Both the position numbers and the translations under genes were made by a program. A DNA stretch of 64,000 nt, taken from assembly GCA_018114805.1 (NCBI GenBank), contig CP073042.1, forward strand, positions 3,038,001 to 3,102,000, given 5' to 3'. The stretch is from Candidatus Streptomyces philanthi (GTDB lineage: Bacteria; Actinomycetota; Actinomycetes; Streptomycetales; Streptomycetaceae). Positions 29,493 through 37,758 of the stretch are shown in pieces; the first letter of the stretch is position 1, and each line of letters begins with the position of its first letter. Under the pieces are notes generated by a model. That model saw nothing but the letters and a program-made list of their open reading frames with translations. It did no database searches and was not told the origin of the DNA.

Positions 29493-30380
29493 ATGAACGC
29501 GCATTCCTCGACGTCCGCCCCCGTCACCGTGCTCGGTCTCGGCCCGATGGGAAGGGCGCTGGCGGCTGCCTTCGTCGCCGGCGGCCACCCCACCACCGTG
29601 TGGAAACGCACCCCGGGCCGGGCGGGCGAACTGGTCGCCAACGGCGCGGTCGAGGCGCCGGAACTGACCGCGGCGATCGAGGCCAGCCCGCTGGTCGTGG
29701 TCTGCCTCTTCGACAAGGAGTCGGTCCGCGAGGTACTAGCCCCAGCCGCGTCGTCGCTGGCCGGACGCACGGTGGCGATGCTGACGACGTTCACGCCCGC
29801 GGACGCGCGGAAGGTCTCCGCCTGGCTGGCCGAGCACGGCGCCGACTACCTCGGCGGCGCGATCATGGCCGTGCCGACCATGATCGGCCAGCCAGGGTCG
29901 CAGCTCTTCTACAGCGGCCCGCGCCACCTGTTCGACACCCACCGCGCCACCCTGGAGCGCCTGGGCACCAGCAAGCACGTGGGCGCGGACGTGGGCACCT
30001 CGGCGCTGTACGAGACGGCGTTGCTCTCCGGCATGTACGCCATGTTCGCCGGCTATTACCACGGCGCCGCGCTCATTGGCACAGCAGGCGTATCGGCGGC
30101 GGAATTCGCCACGTATTTCGTGCCGTTCATCCAGGCCATGGCGACCGCGGCGGACGGAGCCGCCGAATTCATCGACCAGGGCGACTACACCACCGACGTA
30201 CAGAGCCTGGAATTCAACCGGTCGGTCCTCCACCACATCGTGCACGTCAGCGAGGACCAGGGCATCAGCCCGGAGGTCCCGGCCATGGTCCGGGAGTTGA
30301 TGGACCGCCAGATACGCGCCGGCCACGGCGCGGACAGCGCGACCCGCGCGTACGAGAGCATCGCCCACCCGCGCGGCTGA
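29493..30380 (+). CDS. imine reductase-like NAD(P)-dependent oxidoreductase
   Basis: 295-aa enzyme of the beta-hydroxyacid dehydrogenase/imine reductase group. The Rossmann fold has GLGPMGRALAAAFVAGGHPT and the NADPH-type turn VWKRTPGRA, where many relatives have WNRT. The motif IMAVPTMIGQPGSQLFYSGP is characteristic of imine reductases rather than 3-hydroxyisobutyrate dehydrogenases. The C-terminal dimerisation helices include SALYETALLSGMYAMFAGYYHG. ATG at 29493 with TGGAG upstream. Intact, apparently monocistronic. Physiological substrate unknown; the family reduces cyclic imines. Confidence 0.82.
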   Translation: MNAHSSTSAPVTVLGLGPMGRALAAAFVAGGHPTTVWKRTPGRAGELVANGAVEAPELTAAIEASPLVVVCLFDKESVREVLAPAASSLAGRTVAMLTTFTPADARKVSAWLAEHGADYLGGAIMAVPTMIGQPGSQLFYSGPRHLFDTHRATLERLGTSKHVGADVGTSALYETALLSGMYAMFAGYYHGAALIGTAGVSAAEFATYFVPFIQAMATAADGAAEFIDQGDYTTDVQSLEFNRSVLHHIVHVSEDQGISPEVPAMVRELMDRQIRAGHGADSATRAYESIAHPRG

Positions 30381-31432
30381 GCGGGGCCCCTGGGCGGTGC
30401 GGTGAGGCGGGGCGGGGCGGTCGGGGGCGGGCCACGGGGCCCGGCTACGCGGCGCCGGACCCCGGGCCGCCGCCCGGCAGCACCCGCAGGGCCCGGTCGA
30501 AGGCCGAGTCGCGGCGGAGGGCGAACTCCTCCTCGGTGAAGACGGGTTCGTACAGGTGCGGCGGGATGCCGGGGCAGTCGAAGGACTGGCCCGCGCGGGT
30601 GCGGAACTCCTCGTTCGGCTCGTTGACCCGCCAGCCGCCGGGCAGGACGCGCTCCATCGTGTCGGAGAAGACGGCCTGGGTGTGCTCGCCGATGCGGACG
30701 GTCCGGCCCGGCCGATCCATCAGGGCCTGCGTGAACGTCTCGCCCGCGCTGATCGTCGAACCGCCGGTGAGCACCGCGATCGGGCCGCCGCACCGGGGCG
30801 CGCGGGCGGGCGTGACGTACTGCGGTTGCGGGGCGGTGAACCGGGTCGGGTCGCTCGGGTCGTTGCGGGCGCGCTTGGCGTACGCGAGGTAGGGCCGGTC
30901 GGTGAGACGGGAGGCGAGGTGGAGGCCGAAGGAGTCGGCACCGCCGCCGTTGACCCGCAGGTCGATGACGAGCCCGCGCAGCCTCCTGGTCCGCTCGTCG
31001 GTGAGGATGGCGTCCAGGGCCCGGTCGAGCGGCGCCTTGTTGGCCGCGTAGGTCGGCGTCTCGGAGTAGCCGAGGAACCCGGAGACGGGCAGGTAGCCCC
31101 GCCCGCCCGGCAGGTCCGCGTAGCCGATCCGGTCGCCCGCGTACGGCGTGAACCGCCGGCCGCCGAGGTCGCGCTCCTCGATGTACGAGGTCACTCGGGC
31201 GTCCATCGCCTCGTCGGGCATGGTGGTGCCGGGCCGGACGTCGAAGAACCGGCCGGTGGCGCCGGCCTCGACGGACACGTGCGCGTCGTGCAGCGGGCGC
31301 ACCATGTCGCGGAAGACGCCGAAGAGTTCGTCCCGGCTCGTGTCCACGCCCACACGTGGCCGGTAGGCGTCCCGCCCGAAGCCGTCTGGAAACAACGCGT
31401 TGCTGTGCGGGCTCCATGATCGTTGATCTTGC

Positions 31433-32728
31433 GTGGTCATATCTCAGTCGATGTCCCAACAACTTGCCTCGCGGTTGGGCACGTTGCTCCCCCATCTCAA
31501 CGAACGGCAGAGGCGGTTGCTGCTGGCCGCAGAGGCCCGTGAGCTTGGGCATGGCGGAATACGTGCGGTGTCCCACGCGACTGGTGTCAGCGAAACGACG
31601 GTGCGTAAAGGCATCGCCGAACTCGCAGATGAACCGTCGCCCTTTCCAGGTGGTCGCGTTCGACGCCCTGGAGGCGGCCGCAAGAACGCAGCCTCGAAGG
31701 ACCCAGGACTGCTGCCTGCCCTCTTGGCGTTGGTCGAGCCGGATGAGCGAGGCGATCCCATGTCGCCCTTGAGGTGGACGACCAAGTCGCTGCGGCATCT
31801 CGCCGACGAGCTGACCCAAAAGGGGCATCCAGTCTCCGCGACCACGGTCGGGAAACTGCTGCATGAGAACGGGTTCAGTCTTCAGGGCAACGCCAAGACC
31901 CTGGAGGGAAAGCAACACCCTGACCGAGACGCCCAGTTCCATTACATCAACAGCCAAGTCAAGGAACATCAGGCGGCGGGCGAGCCGGTCATCAGCGTTG
32001 ATACGAAGAAAAAGGAGATGGTCGGTCGGTTCCACAACCCGGGGCGAGAGTGGCGCCCAAAGGGAGAGCCGATCCACGTAGAAGATCACTCTCTGTTCTG
32101 GCGCGGCGAGATCCAACAGGTCATCCCCTACGGGATCTACGACATCGGGGCCAACACGGGCTGGGTCAATGTCGGTGTGGAGCACGACACATCGGCCTTC
32201 GCGGTCGCTTCTATTCGCCGATGGTGGGATAACCGCGGCAAGACCGACTATCCGAGCGCCAAGCGCCTTCTCATCACGGCGGACTCCGGCAGCTCGAACT
32301 CTCCGCGATACCGACTTTGGAAGTCTGAACTCGCAGCTCTGGCCGAGGAAACCGGCTTGGCTATTACCGTCTGCCACTTTCCGCCTGGAACATCGAAGTG
32401 GAATAAGGTCGAGCACCGCCTCTTCTCTCACATCACCATGAACTGGCGCGGACGCCCGCTGACCAGCCACGAAGTCGTCATCAAAACCATCGAATCCACC
32501 CGCACTCGCTCCGGCCTGCGCGTCGAAGCCGAACTCGACACACGCTCCTATCCGATCGGGGTCACGGTGAGCAAGGAGTACTTGGACTCCTTGCCGATCC
32601 AGCCACACGACACTCACGGCGCCTGGAACTACACCATCGACCCGCACGATCACTGCACTGCGCCTGCGGCAAGCAGAAACCCAGGTCCATCCAGTCGGAA
32701 GTCCTGGAGATGCTCTCCCACCCCGTGA
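31433..32728 (+). CDS. ISAzo13 family transposase (DDE type)
   Basis: 431 aa from GTG 31433 (an ATG at 31451 is equally possible). The N-terminal helix-turn-helix (SHATGVSETTVRKGIAELAD) is followed by a second (SLRHLADELTQKGHPVSATTVGKLL). The DDE core has VISVDTKKKEMVGRF (first Asp), LLITADSGSSNSPRYRLWK (second Asp) and FPPGTSKWNKVEHRLFSHI (Glu), the ISAzo13 signature. The C-terminus beyond HDHCTA looks out of frame: the neighbouring frame reads ACGKQKPRSIQSEVLEM straight into the next gene. Confidence 0.88.
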   Translation: MVISQSMSQQLASRLGTLLPHLNERQRRLLLAAEARELGHGGIRAVSHATGVSETTVRKGIAELADEPSPFPGGRVRRPGGGRKNAASKDPGLLPALLALVEPDERGDPMSPLRWTTKSLRHLADELTQKGHPVSATTVGKLLHENGFSLQGNAKTLEGKQHPDRDAQFHYINSQVKEHQAAGEPVISVDTKKKEMVGRFHNPGREWRPKGEPIHVEDHSLFWRGEIQQVIPYGIYDIGANTGWVNVGVEHDTSAFAVASIRRWWDNRGKTDYPSAKRLLITADSGSSNSPRYRLWKSELAALAEETGLAITVCHFPPGTSKWNKVEHRLFSHITMNWRGRPLTSHEVVIKTIESTRTRSGLRVEAELDTRSYPIGVTVSKEYLDSLPIQPHDTHGAWNYTIDPHDHCTAPAASRNPGPSSRKSWRCSPTP

Positions 32729-33534
32729 TGACCGGGATGACTCGGGATGAACTGGCCCAGCTTATCGCGCTTCTGGAGCCAGCCCAGGCGGCCAAGGCCG
32801 AGCAACGGAACTACGACCGACGAGGCGGGAAACGACGACGTATGAAAGGGGCAGGCGGGATGACGGTGATCACGCCTGCAGCCCGGACTGTGGCCACGCT
32901 CGTCTATCTCCGCGGGATCTGCACGATGCCCGTTCTTCAGGACCTCCTCGGAGTAACCCGAAGCGGCCTCCAGAAACCCATGCGGGAGACCCGAGCCCTC
33001 CTGACAGAACACAACCACACAGTGCGCGCCATCGACCTCAGGCTTACCACCACGCAAGCCGTCCGGGACTTTGTCGCTTCTGCCGGCTCCCTCCAGGAAA
33101 TCCACCCTCAAGAAGCACTGCGGCATCCGGCCATCACGGGTATGAGCCATGCCGAACTCGATGCCATCACCACGCGCTTGGCTACTCGGTACCAAGCCCG
33201 GCTCCAAGAAATGCGACACAACCGACGCGGAGCCGAGCTGAAGAAGGACCCGGGCACAGTCATCTACAACAAGATCACCAACGAGGGCCGCGTTCTTGCC
33301 GCGATTCTCGCCATGCGACAGGTCGCCACCCGTCCGGTAATCGCCGAACTGTTCAAGGTAAGCCCTCGAACCATCGGCAACGCGCTTGTGGAACTGCGCC
33401 CGCTCCTCAAAGGAGACGGATGCAACCCCACCCCCGTTCACCGGGCACAACGGTTTCATAGCGCGGAGGAACTTCTCCGCTATGTCGAGTATGTCGAGGC
33501 CAGGGAGGAATCGAATACCCGTGCGGAACCATAA
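32710..33534 (+). CDS. IS-encoded protein with two related helix-turn-helix repeats
   Basis: 274 aa, overlapping the transposase by 19 bp in another frame. The protein is an internal duplication: HPVMTGMTRDELAQLIALL ... YDRRG matches HPAITGMSHAELDAITTRL ... HNRRG about 140 residues later, each followed by a winged-helix-like segment (LRGICTMPVLQDLLGVTRSG; MRQVATRPVIAELFKVSPRT). It is either a separate accessory DNA-binding protein or the C-terminal extension of the transposase made by frameshifting. Confidence 0.7.
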   Translation: MLSHPVMTGMTRDELAQLIALLEPAQAAKAEQRNYDRRGGKRRRMKGAGGMTVITPAARTVATLVYLRGICTMPVLQDLLGVTRSGLQKPMRETRALLTEHNHTVRAIDLRLTTTQAVRDFVASAGSLQEIHPQEALRHPAITGMSHAELDAITTRLATRYQARLQEMRHNRRGAELKKDPGTVIYNKITNEGRVLAAILAMRQVATRPVIAELFKVSPRTIGNALVELRPLLKGDGCNPTPVHRAQRFHSAEELLRYVEYVEAREESNTRAEP

Positions 33535-34233
33535 GGTTGTTTGCGCACGGCTTCCGCGGCCTCCCAGTCGATGCCCTTGGCGGCGAAGAACGGGTAGTTC
33601 TCCGCGAAGGTGTGCCAGAAGACGTCGAAGGTACGCAGCGGGTCGAAGGATTCGCCCGTGCCGTCGCCCCCGTCCGGATCGCAGTCGGCGGGCAGTTCCG
33701 CGATCCGCCACAACTGCCGGTCCCCGGGCAACCCGTCGACGTGCAGGCTCATCCGGTGCGCCCGCTCCCCTTGGCGTACTGGTACGCCCCACCGCCGTGC
33801 CCGGTGCGCTCCGCGGCATCGCCCTTGAGGCAGCTCACGGCCGTCGTCTGGTACTCCTGGTACGCGCCGCCGCGCACCGTGCCGTAGCCGTCCATCCGCC
33901 ACACCCCGTCCAGCGAGCGCGCCGCCTGGCTCGCCTCACTGGCCCCGCCGGCCCAACCGCCGCCGCCGCACGCCCTCGCTGGCCGACGCCGCCGGCGGCA
34001 GCGCCAAGCCCCCGGCGACGGCGAGCAACACCACCCCCGCCACCGCCCTGCCAGCCCCACCCGTCGCCCTGCCTCGTCGCATCTGCCGCGCCTCCCCGGT
34101 ACCCACGTCGGAGCCCCATGCTCGCCCCGCCGCCGCTGCCAGGACCATCGGCCTAGCAGCCCTTGCCGGGGTGGGGTTTGCCCCACCCCGGGGGCGCGTT
34201 CGGCGACGTACGGTGATGTGGGCCCCGACCCGC

Positions 34234-34876
34234 CTACCCGGCGAACACCGGTGGCCGAGGCTCGTACTCAAGGCCCTTGCGGACCGCCTCCGCGCGTTGC
34301 GGGGAGACCAGGCGGCTGACGAGGTGGAGGGACATGTCGATGCCGGCGGAGATGCCAGCGCTGGTCACCAGGTCGCCGTCGTCCACGAAGCGTTCGTCGG
34401 GGCGGACGTCAATGGTCGGGTCGAGTTCGCGGAGGCGGTCGAGGGAAGCCCAGTGGGTGGTGGCGGGGCGGCCGGCGAGGAGGCCGGCCGCCTCGTACAC
34501 CAGGGCGCCCGTGCACACGCTGACCACCAGCGGGACGCGCTCGCGCTGCTGGGCCACCCACTCCAGGTGGGCCTGGTCGGTGAGGACCGGGCGGGTGCAC
34601 CGGCCGCCGGGGTAGATCAGCACGTCGAGGTCGGGCAAGTCGGCCGCGCCGCGGTGGGCCGCGACGGTCAGGCCCTTCGCGCAGGTCACGGGCGCGCCGT
34701 CGGCGGAGAAGGTAAGCACGCGCCAGTTGTCGCCGGGGTGGTGGTAGGTCCAGTAGGCCAGGACCTCGTAGGGGCCGATCGCGTCCAACTCCTCTACGGC
34801 GGGGGAAGAGGAAGATGCCGATGGTGCGGGTCGGGCCCGCACCGCTGTCGTCAGTCGCACGTCCATCGGTACTCAT
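34234..34876 (-). CDS. DJ-1/PfpI family protein (one frameshift as sequenced)
   Basis: About 214 aa. ATG 34876 gives MSTDGRATDDSGAGPTRTIG and the first strand IGIFLFP. A frame change near 34800 leads into EELDAIGPYEVLAYWTYHHP. The nucleophilic elbow carries the conserved Cys in PLVVSVCTGALVYEAAGLL, and the C-terminal part has VTSAGISAGIDMSLHLVSRL. This subgroup (GATase1/DJ-1-like, related to the sensor half of GlxA regulators) includes isonitrile hydratase, but the activity here is unknown. It starts about 40 nt after fhuF on the same strand and may be cotranscribed with it. Confidence 0.8.
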
Positions 34877-34917
34877 GCGTCCATCGAATCAGCACCCGCA
34901 CTACGCGGCCGGGCATT

Positions 34918-35826
34918 TCATCCCTCAAGCCGCCGCAGCCGCTCCGCGTCCCCCGTCCTGGGGCAGGTCCCGCAGGCTTCGGCGGGCCGGATCGCGTAGT
35001 ACAGGCAGCAGCCGGTGCGGGTGCGGGTCAGGTGGCGGCGGCCGGTGGCGCCGGTCAGGTGGCGGAAGCCCGCGCCGTCGGGGTAGGGCGCGATGGCGTG
35101 CGGCAGCACCTCGCCGGCCAGGCGGGCCCCGCGCTCCTCCTCGCCGAGCAGCCGGCCCAGCGTCCAGATGCCGGAGACAAGGTCGCCGCCGGCCATCCCC
35201 CACAGGGCGCGTGGGCCGCGCCGGGACCACGGGCCGATCGCGGCCAGCAACGGCCCCACCAGCGCGGCGAACGCGTCCCGCAACTCGGCTCGTAGCGCCT
35301 CCTCGTCCGGCACGGTCCGCAGCCCGGGCAGCCCGGCCGCCGGGTCGTCCGGCAGGCAGCGGAAGCCGCCCGGGGTGACCTCGTACCGGTTGCTCGACAG
35401 GTCGCAGCGCACCGCGCGTTGGTCCAGCAGCGGAACCCGGCGTTCGAGGTACCACACGCGGCTGAGCAGCAGCGACACCGACCACAGACAGCCGTGCAGG
35501 GCGCGCCGCGACGGCGTGGCGGCGCGGACCTCCTCGGCGTCCAGGAAGGCGGCGAGCACGTTCGGCTCGGTGGCGAGTTGTTCGAGGACCGGGCGGTGGG
35601 TCGCGACGCCTGAGGGGGCGTCAGCCTCGATACGGTCGCCGTTGTGTTCGGCGAACCGGTACGCCGTGCCGGGAGTTGGGGTCGGTGCCTCGGTGAGCCA
35701 GCGGACGTCCAGGTGGAGCGGCTCGCAGAGGGCGGCCAGGGGTTCGTAGCCACGGGCGAGCAGGTGCGCGCAGTTCGGGGCGGTGGCGTCGTCGGGCGGG
35801 CAGGCCGGGGCAAGGGCCAGCGTCAT
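34918..35826 (-). CDS. fhuF: FhuF-type (2Fe-2S) ferric siderophore reductase
   Basis: 302-aa cytoplasmic iron-sulfur reductase that releases iron from imported ferric siderophores. The N-terminal IucA/FhuF-like domain ends with PSRRALHGCLWSVSLLLSRVWYLERRVPLL. The C-terminal Fe-S site is GCCLYYAIRPAEACGTCPR (C-C-x10-C-x2-C), the FhuF signature. ATG at 35826, preceded by an iron box, so expression is expected to rise under iron limitation. Intact. Confidence 0.88.
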   Translation of the reverse strand: MTLALAPACPPDDATAPNCAHLLARGYEPLAALCEPLHLDVRWLTEAPTPTPGTAYRFAEHNGDRIEADAPSGVATHRPVLEQLATEPNVLAAFLDAEEVRAATPSRRALHGCLWSVSLLLSRVWYLERRVPLLDQRAVRCDLSSNRYEVTPGGFRCLPDDPAAGLPGLRTVPDEEALRAELRDAFAALVGPLLAAIGPWSRRGPRALWGMAGGDLVSGIWTLGRLLGEEERGARLAGEVLPHAIAPYPDGAGFRHLTGATGRRHLTRTRTGCCLYYAIRPAEACGTCPRTGDAERLRRLEG

Positions 35827-35854
35827 CGGCAGTTCCTAAGCACCAGTCCAGAAG

Positions 35855-35873
35855 CAAGGCTAGCCTTACCTTA
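35855..35873 (-). promoter_or_regulatory. DmdR/IdeR-type iron box upstream of fhuF
   Basis: Minus strand TAAGGTAAGGCTAGCCTTG agrees at 14 of 19 positions with the actinobacterial iron box TTAGGTTAGGCTAACCTAA, and includes the perfect 12-bp palindrome AAGGCTAGCCTT. It lies about 30-50 nt upstream of the fhuF start. Confidence 0.8.
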
Positions 35874-36256
35874 GCAGTATCTGAGGATGTTTCTGATCAT
35901 CGGCGCCCAACGGGTGGACACCGTCGACGCACTCCGCCCGCCACGCGCCGGAGCCGCCGGCGCGCCTCACCCGGACCTCCCCGGGCGGCCGACCGGGTGC
36001 TTCGAAAACGACCGGTACGACAAGCGCGGGCGGGCGCGTACCGGCGGCGGGAGGCCACGGGCCGGGACGTACCCCCAGGCGCCGGGCGCCACGGGCCCGG
36101 CCGACGCCGGTGGGCACGTGGAGCGCGGCCGAGGTCGGGCATGCCAGGGGCCCGGGCACATCGCGCGCCCGGGCCCTGGTGTCGTTCTACGCCGCCGTCA
36201 CGCCCCGGTGGCGGCGGCGCGGGGGCGGCGGCGGCCCCCGCGGTCACCTCGGGGCC
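35874..36256. other. intergenic interval between fhuF and the first bkd cluster
   Basis: About 380 bp without a gene. It contains the terminator at 36144-36179 and G/C-rich filler. Confidence 0.5.
36144..36179 (-). terminator. terminator of the first bkd cluster
   Basis: CCAGGG-G-CCCGGGC (36144-36157) pairs with GCCCGGGCCCTGG (36167-36179) with one bulged base and a 9-nt loop, about 80 nt beyond the bkdC stop. Confidence 0.7.
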
Positions 36257-37738
36257 TCAGCCCCAGGTGATGAGCCGCTTCCCGGGGTTCTCCAGGACCG
36301 CCGCCACGTCGGCGAGCACCTTCGAGCCCAACTCGCCGTCCACCAGACGGTGGTCGAAGGAGAGCGCGAGGGTGGTCACCTGGCGCGGCTTCACCTTGCC
36401 CTTGTGCACCCACGGCTGGAGCTTGATCGTGCCGATCGCGAGGATCGCGGACTCGCCCGGGTTGAGGATGGGCGTGCCCGTGTCGACGCCGAAGACGCCG
36501 ACGTTGGTGATGGTCACCGTGCCGCCCGACATCGCCGCCGGCGTGGTCTTGCCCTCGCGGGCCGTCGCGACCAGGTCGGACAGCGAGGTGGCCAGCTCCG
36601 GCAGCGTCTTGCGGCCCGCGTCCTTGACGTTCGGGACGATCAGGCCACGCGGTGTGGCCGCGGCGATGCCCAGGTTCACGTAGTCCTTGTGGACGATCTC
36701 CTGGTTCGCCTCGTCCCAGGCCGCGTTGATCTCCGGGTTGCGCTTGATGGCCACCAGGAACGCCTTGGCGATCAACAGCAGCGGGTTGACCCGCAGCCCT
36801 GCCATCTCCGGGTCTTGCCTGAGGTCCTGGACCAGCTTCATCGTGCGCGTCACGTCCACCGTGATGAACTCGGTGACGTGCGGCGCGGTGAAGGCGCTGG
36901 CCACCATCGCCTGCGCGGTGGCCTTCCGTACGCCCTTGATCGGCACCCGGACCTCGCCGCCGGCCACGGCCGGTTCGGCGCCGGTCGCGGTCACCGGCTG
37001 GGTCTCGGCCACCGCTGCCTGGGGCTGGGCCGCCTGCGGGGCCGTGGCGCTGGCCGCCGCGTGCACGTCCTCGCGGGTGATCACGCCGCCGTCTCCGGTG
37101 GGCGTGACGCTCGCGAGGTCGATGCCGAGGTCCTTGGCCAGCTTGCGCACCGGCGGCTTGGCCAGCGGACGCGCGCCGGCCGGGGCCTGCGGGGTCGCGG
37201 GCGCGGCCGGCGCGGGGACCGGTGCCACAGCGGCCGGGGCCGCCCCGTGCCCGTTCAGCTCCTGCTGGAGCGCGGCGGCCACCGGGGCCGGGGCCGCCTG
37301 CTGGGCCGGCTGCGCCTTGCGCGGCCGGCGCTTGGTGGAGGACGGCGCCGCGCCGTACCCGACGAGCACGGCCTGCCGGCCCTGCTGCTCGGGCTCGTCG
37401 GCGCCCGGCTCGGCCGAGGGCTCGGTCGCCGGCGCCGCCTGGCCGCCCGCCGGGGCGGCCGGCTCGGCGGGGCCCGCGCCCGGCTGGGTGTCCACGGAGA
37501 TGATCACGGTGCCGACGTCGACGGTCACGCCCTCGTCGAAGCGCAGCTCGTGCACCACGCCGTCGAAGGGGATGGGAAGTTCGACGGCCGCCTTCGCCGT
37601 CTCGACCTCGCAGACGGACTGGCCGTCGGTGACCGTGTCGCCGACCTGGACGTACCACTTGAGGATCTCTGCCTCGGTCAGTCCCTCGCCCACGTCGGGC
37701 ATCTTGAACTGACGGAAGCGCTGTGCGGTGTTGCTCAT
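36257..37738 (-). CDS. bkdC: branched-chain 2-oxoacid dehydrogenase E2 (dihydrolipoyl acyltransferase)
   Basis: 493-aa acyltransferase core of the BCDH complex, which transfers the acyl group from lipoyl-lysine to CoA, giving isobutyryl-, isovaleryl- or 2-methylbutyryl-CoA (fatty-acid and polyketide starters). The lipoyl domain (about residues 9-84) has the lipoylated Lys in VETAKAAVELP. A P/A/Q-rich linker, a peripheral-subunit-binding domain (RPLAKPPVRKLAKDLGIDL ... ITREDV) and the catalytic domain (about 260-493) with SFDHRLVDGELGSKVL carrying the HxxxDG site follow. Last gene of the bkdA-bkdB-bkdC operon. Confidence 0.93.
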   Translation of the reverse strand: MSNTAQRFRQFKMPDVGEGLTEAEILKWYVQVGDTVTDGQSVCEVETAKAAVELPIPFDGVVHELRFDEGVTVDVGTVIISVDTQPGAGPAEPAAPAGGQAAPATEPSAEPGADEPEQQGRQAVLVGYGAAPSSTKRRPRKAQPAQQAAPAPVAAALQQELNGHGAAPAAVAPVPAPAAPATPQAPAGARPLAKPPVRKLAKDLGIDLASVTPTGDGGVITREDVHAAASATAPQAAQPQAAVAETQPVTATGAEPAVAGGEVRVPIKGVRKATAQAMVASAFTAPHVTEFITVDVTRTMKLVQDLRQDPEMAGLRVNPLLLIAKAFLVAIKRNPEINAAWDEANQEIVHKDYVNLGIAAATPRGLIVPNVKDAGRKTLPELATSLSDLVATAREGKTTPAAMSGGTVTITNVGVFGVDTGTPILNPGESAILAIGTIKLQPWVHKGKVKPRQVTTLALSFDHRLVDGELGSKVLADVAAVLENPGKRLITWG

Positions 37739-37758
37739 CGTCGCTGCTCCTCAGGCCC

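Larger units (their letters stand above)
31378..33554 (+). mobile_element. ISAzo13-type insertion sequence inside the S41 peptidase gene
   Basis: About 2.18 kb. Ends carry imperfect 19-bp inverted repeats: GAAGCCGTCTGGAAACAAC (31378-31396) and, inverted at 33536-33554, GAAGCCGTGCGCAAACAAC (16 of 19 positions agree). Flanking coding sequence of the peptidase is found on both sides in the same orientation. No long target duplication is visible; CGG next to each end is a possible 3-bp duplication. Base composition is lower in G/C than the surrounding genes, consistent with transfer. It contains two overlapping frames. Confidence 0.8.
30445..34082 (-). pseudogene. secreted S41 family peptidase, split by an insertion sequence and frame-broken
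   Basis: A C-terminal-processing-peptidase-like serine protease. ATG at 34082 opens a signal peptide (GRAVAGVVLLAVAGGLALPPAASA). After a frame change near 33930 the mature N-terminus continues SLDGVWRMDGYGTV, then after another near 33760 HVDGLPGDRQLWRIAELPAD and TFDVFWHTFAENYPFFAAKG. The gene is then interrupted after IDWEAA by the IS at 31378-33554. It resumes GRDAYRPRVGVDTSRDELFG and DMVRPLHDAHVSVEAG, with the catalytic part PIAVLTGGSTISAGETFTQAL (Ser in STISAGE) and IDLRVNGGGADSFG. It ends at 30445. Certainly inactive as sequenced. Confidence 0.85.

Noticed and set aside
31388..33544. Shorter IS boundaries at the AAACAAC/GTTGTTT repeats
   Set aside because: The match extends outward through GAAGCCGT on both sides (16 of 19 bases), so the longer ends are preferred, although the exact target duplication is unresolved.
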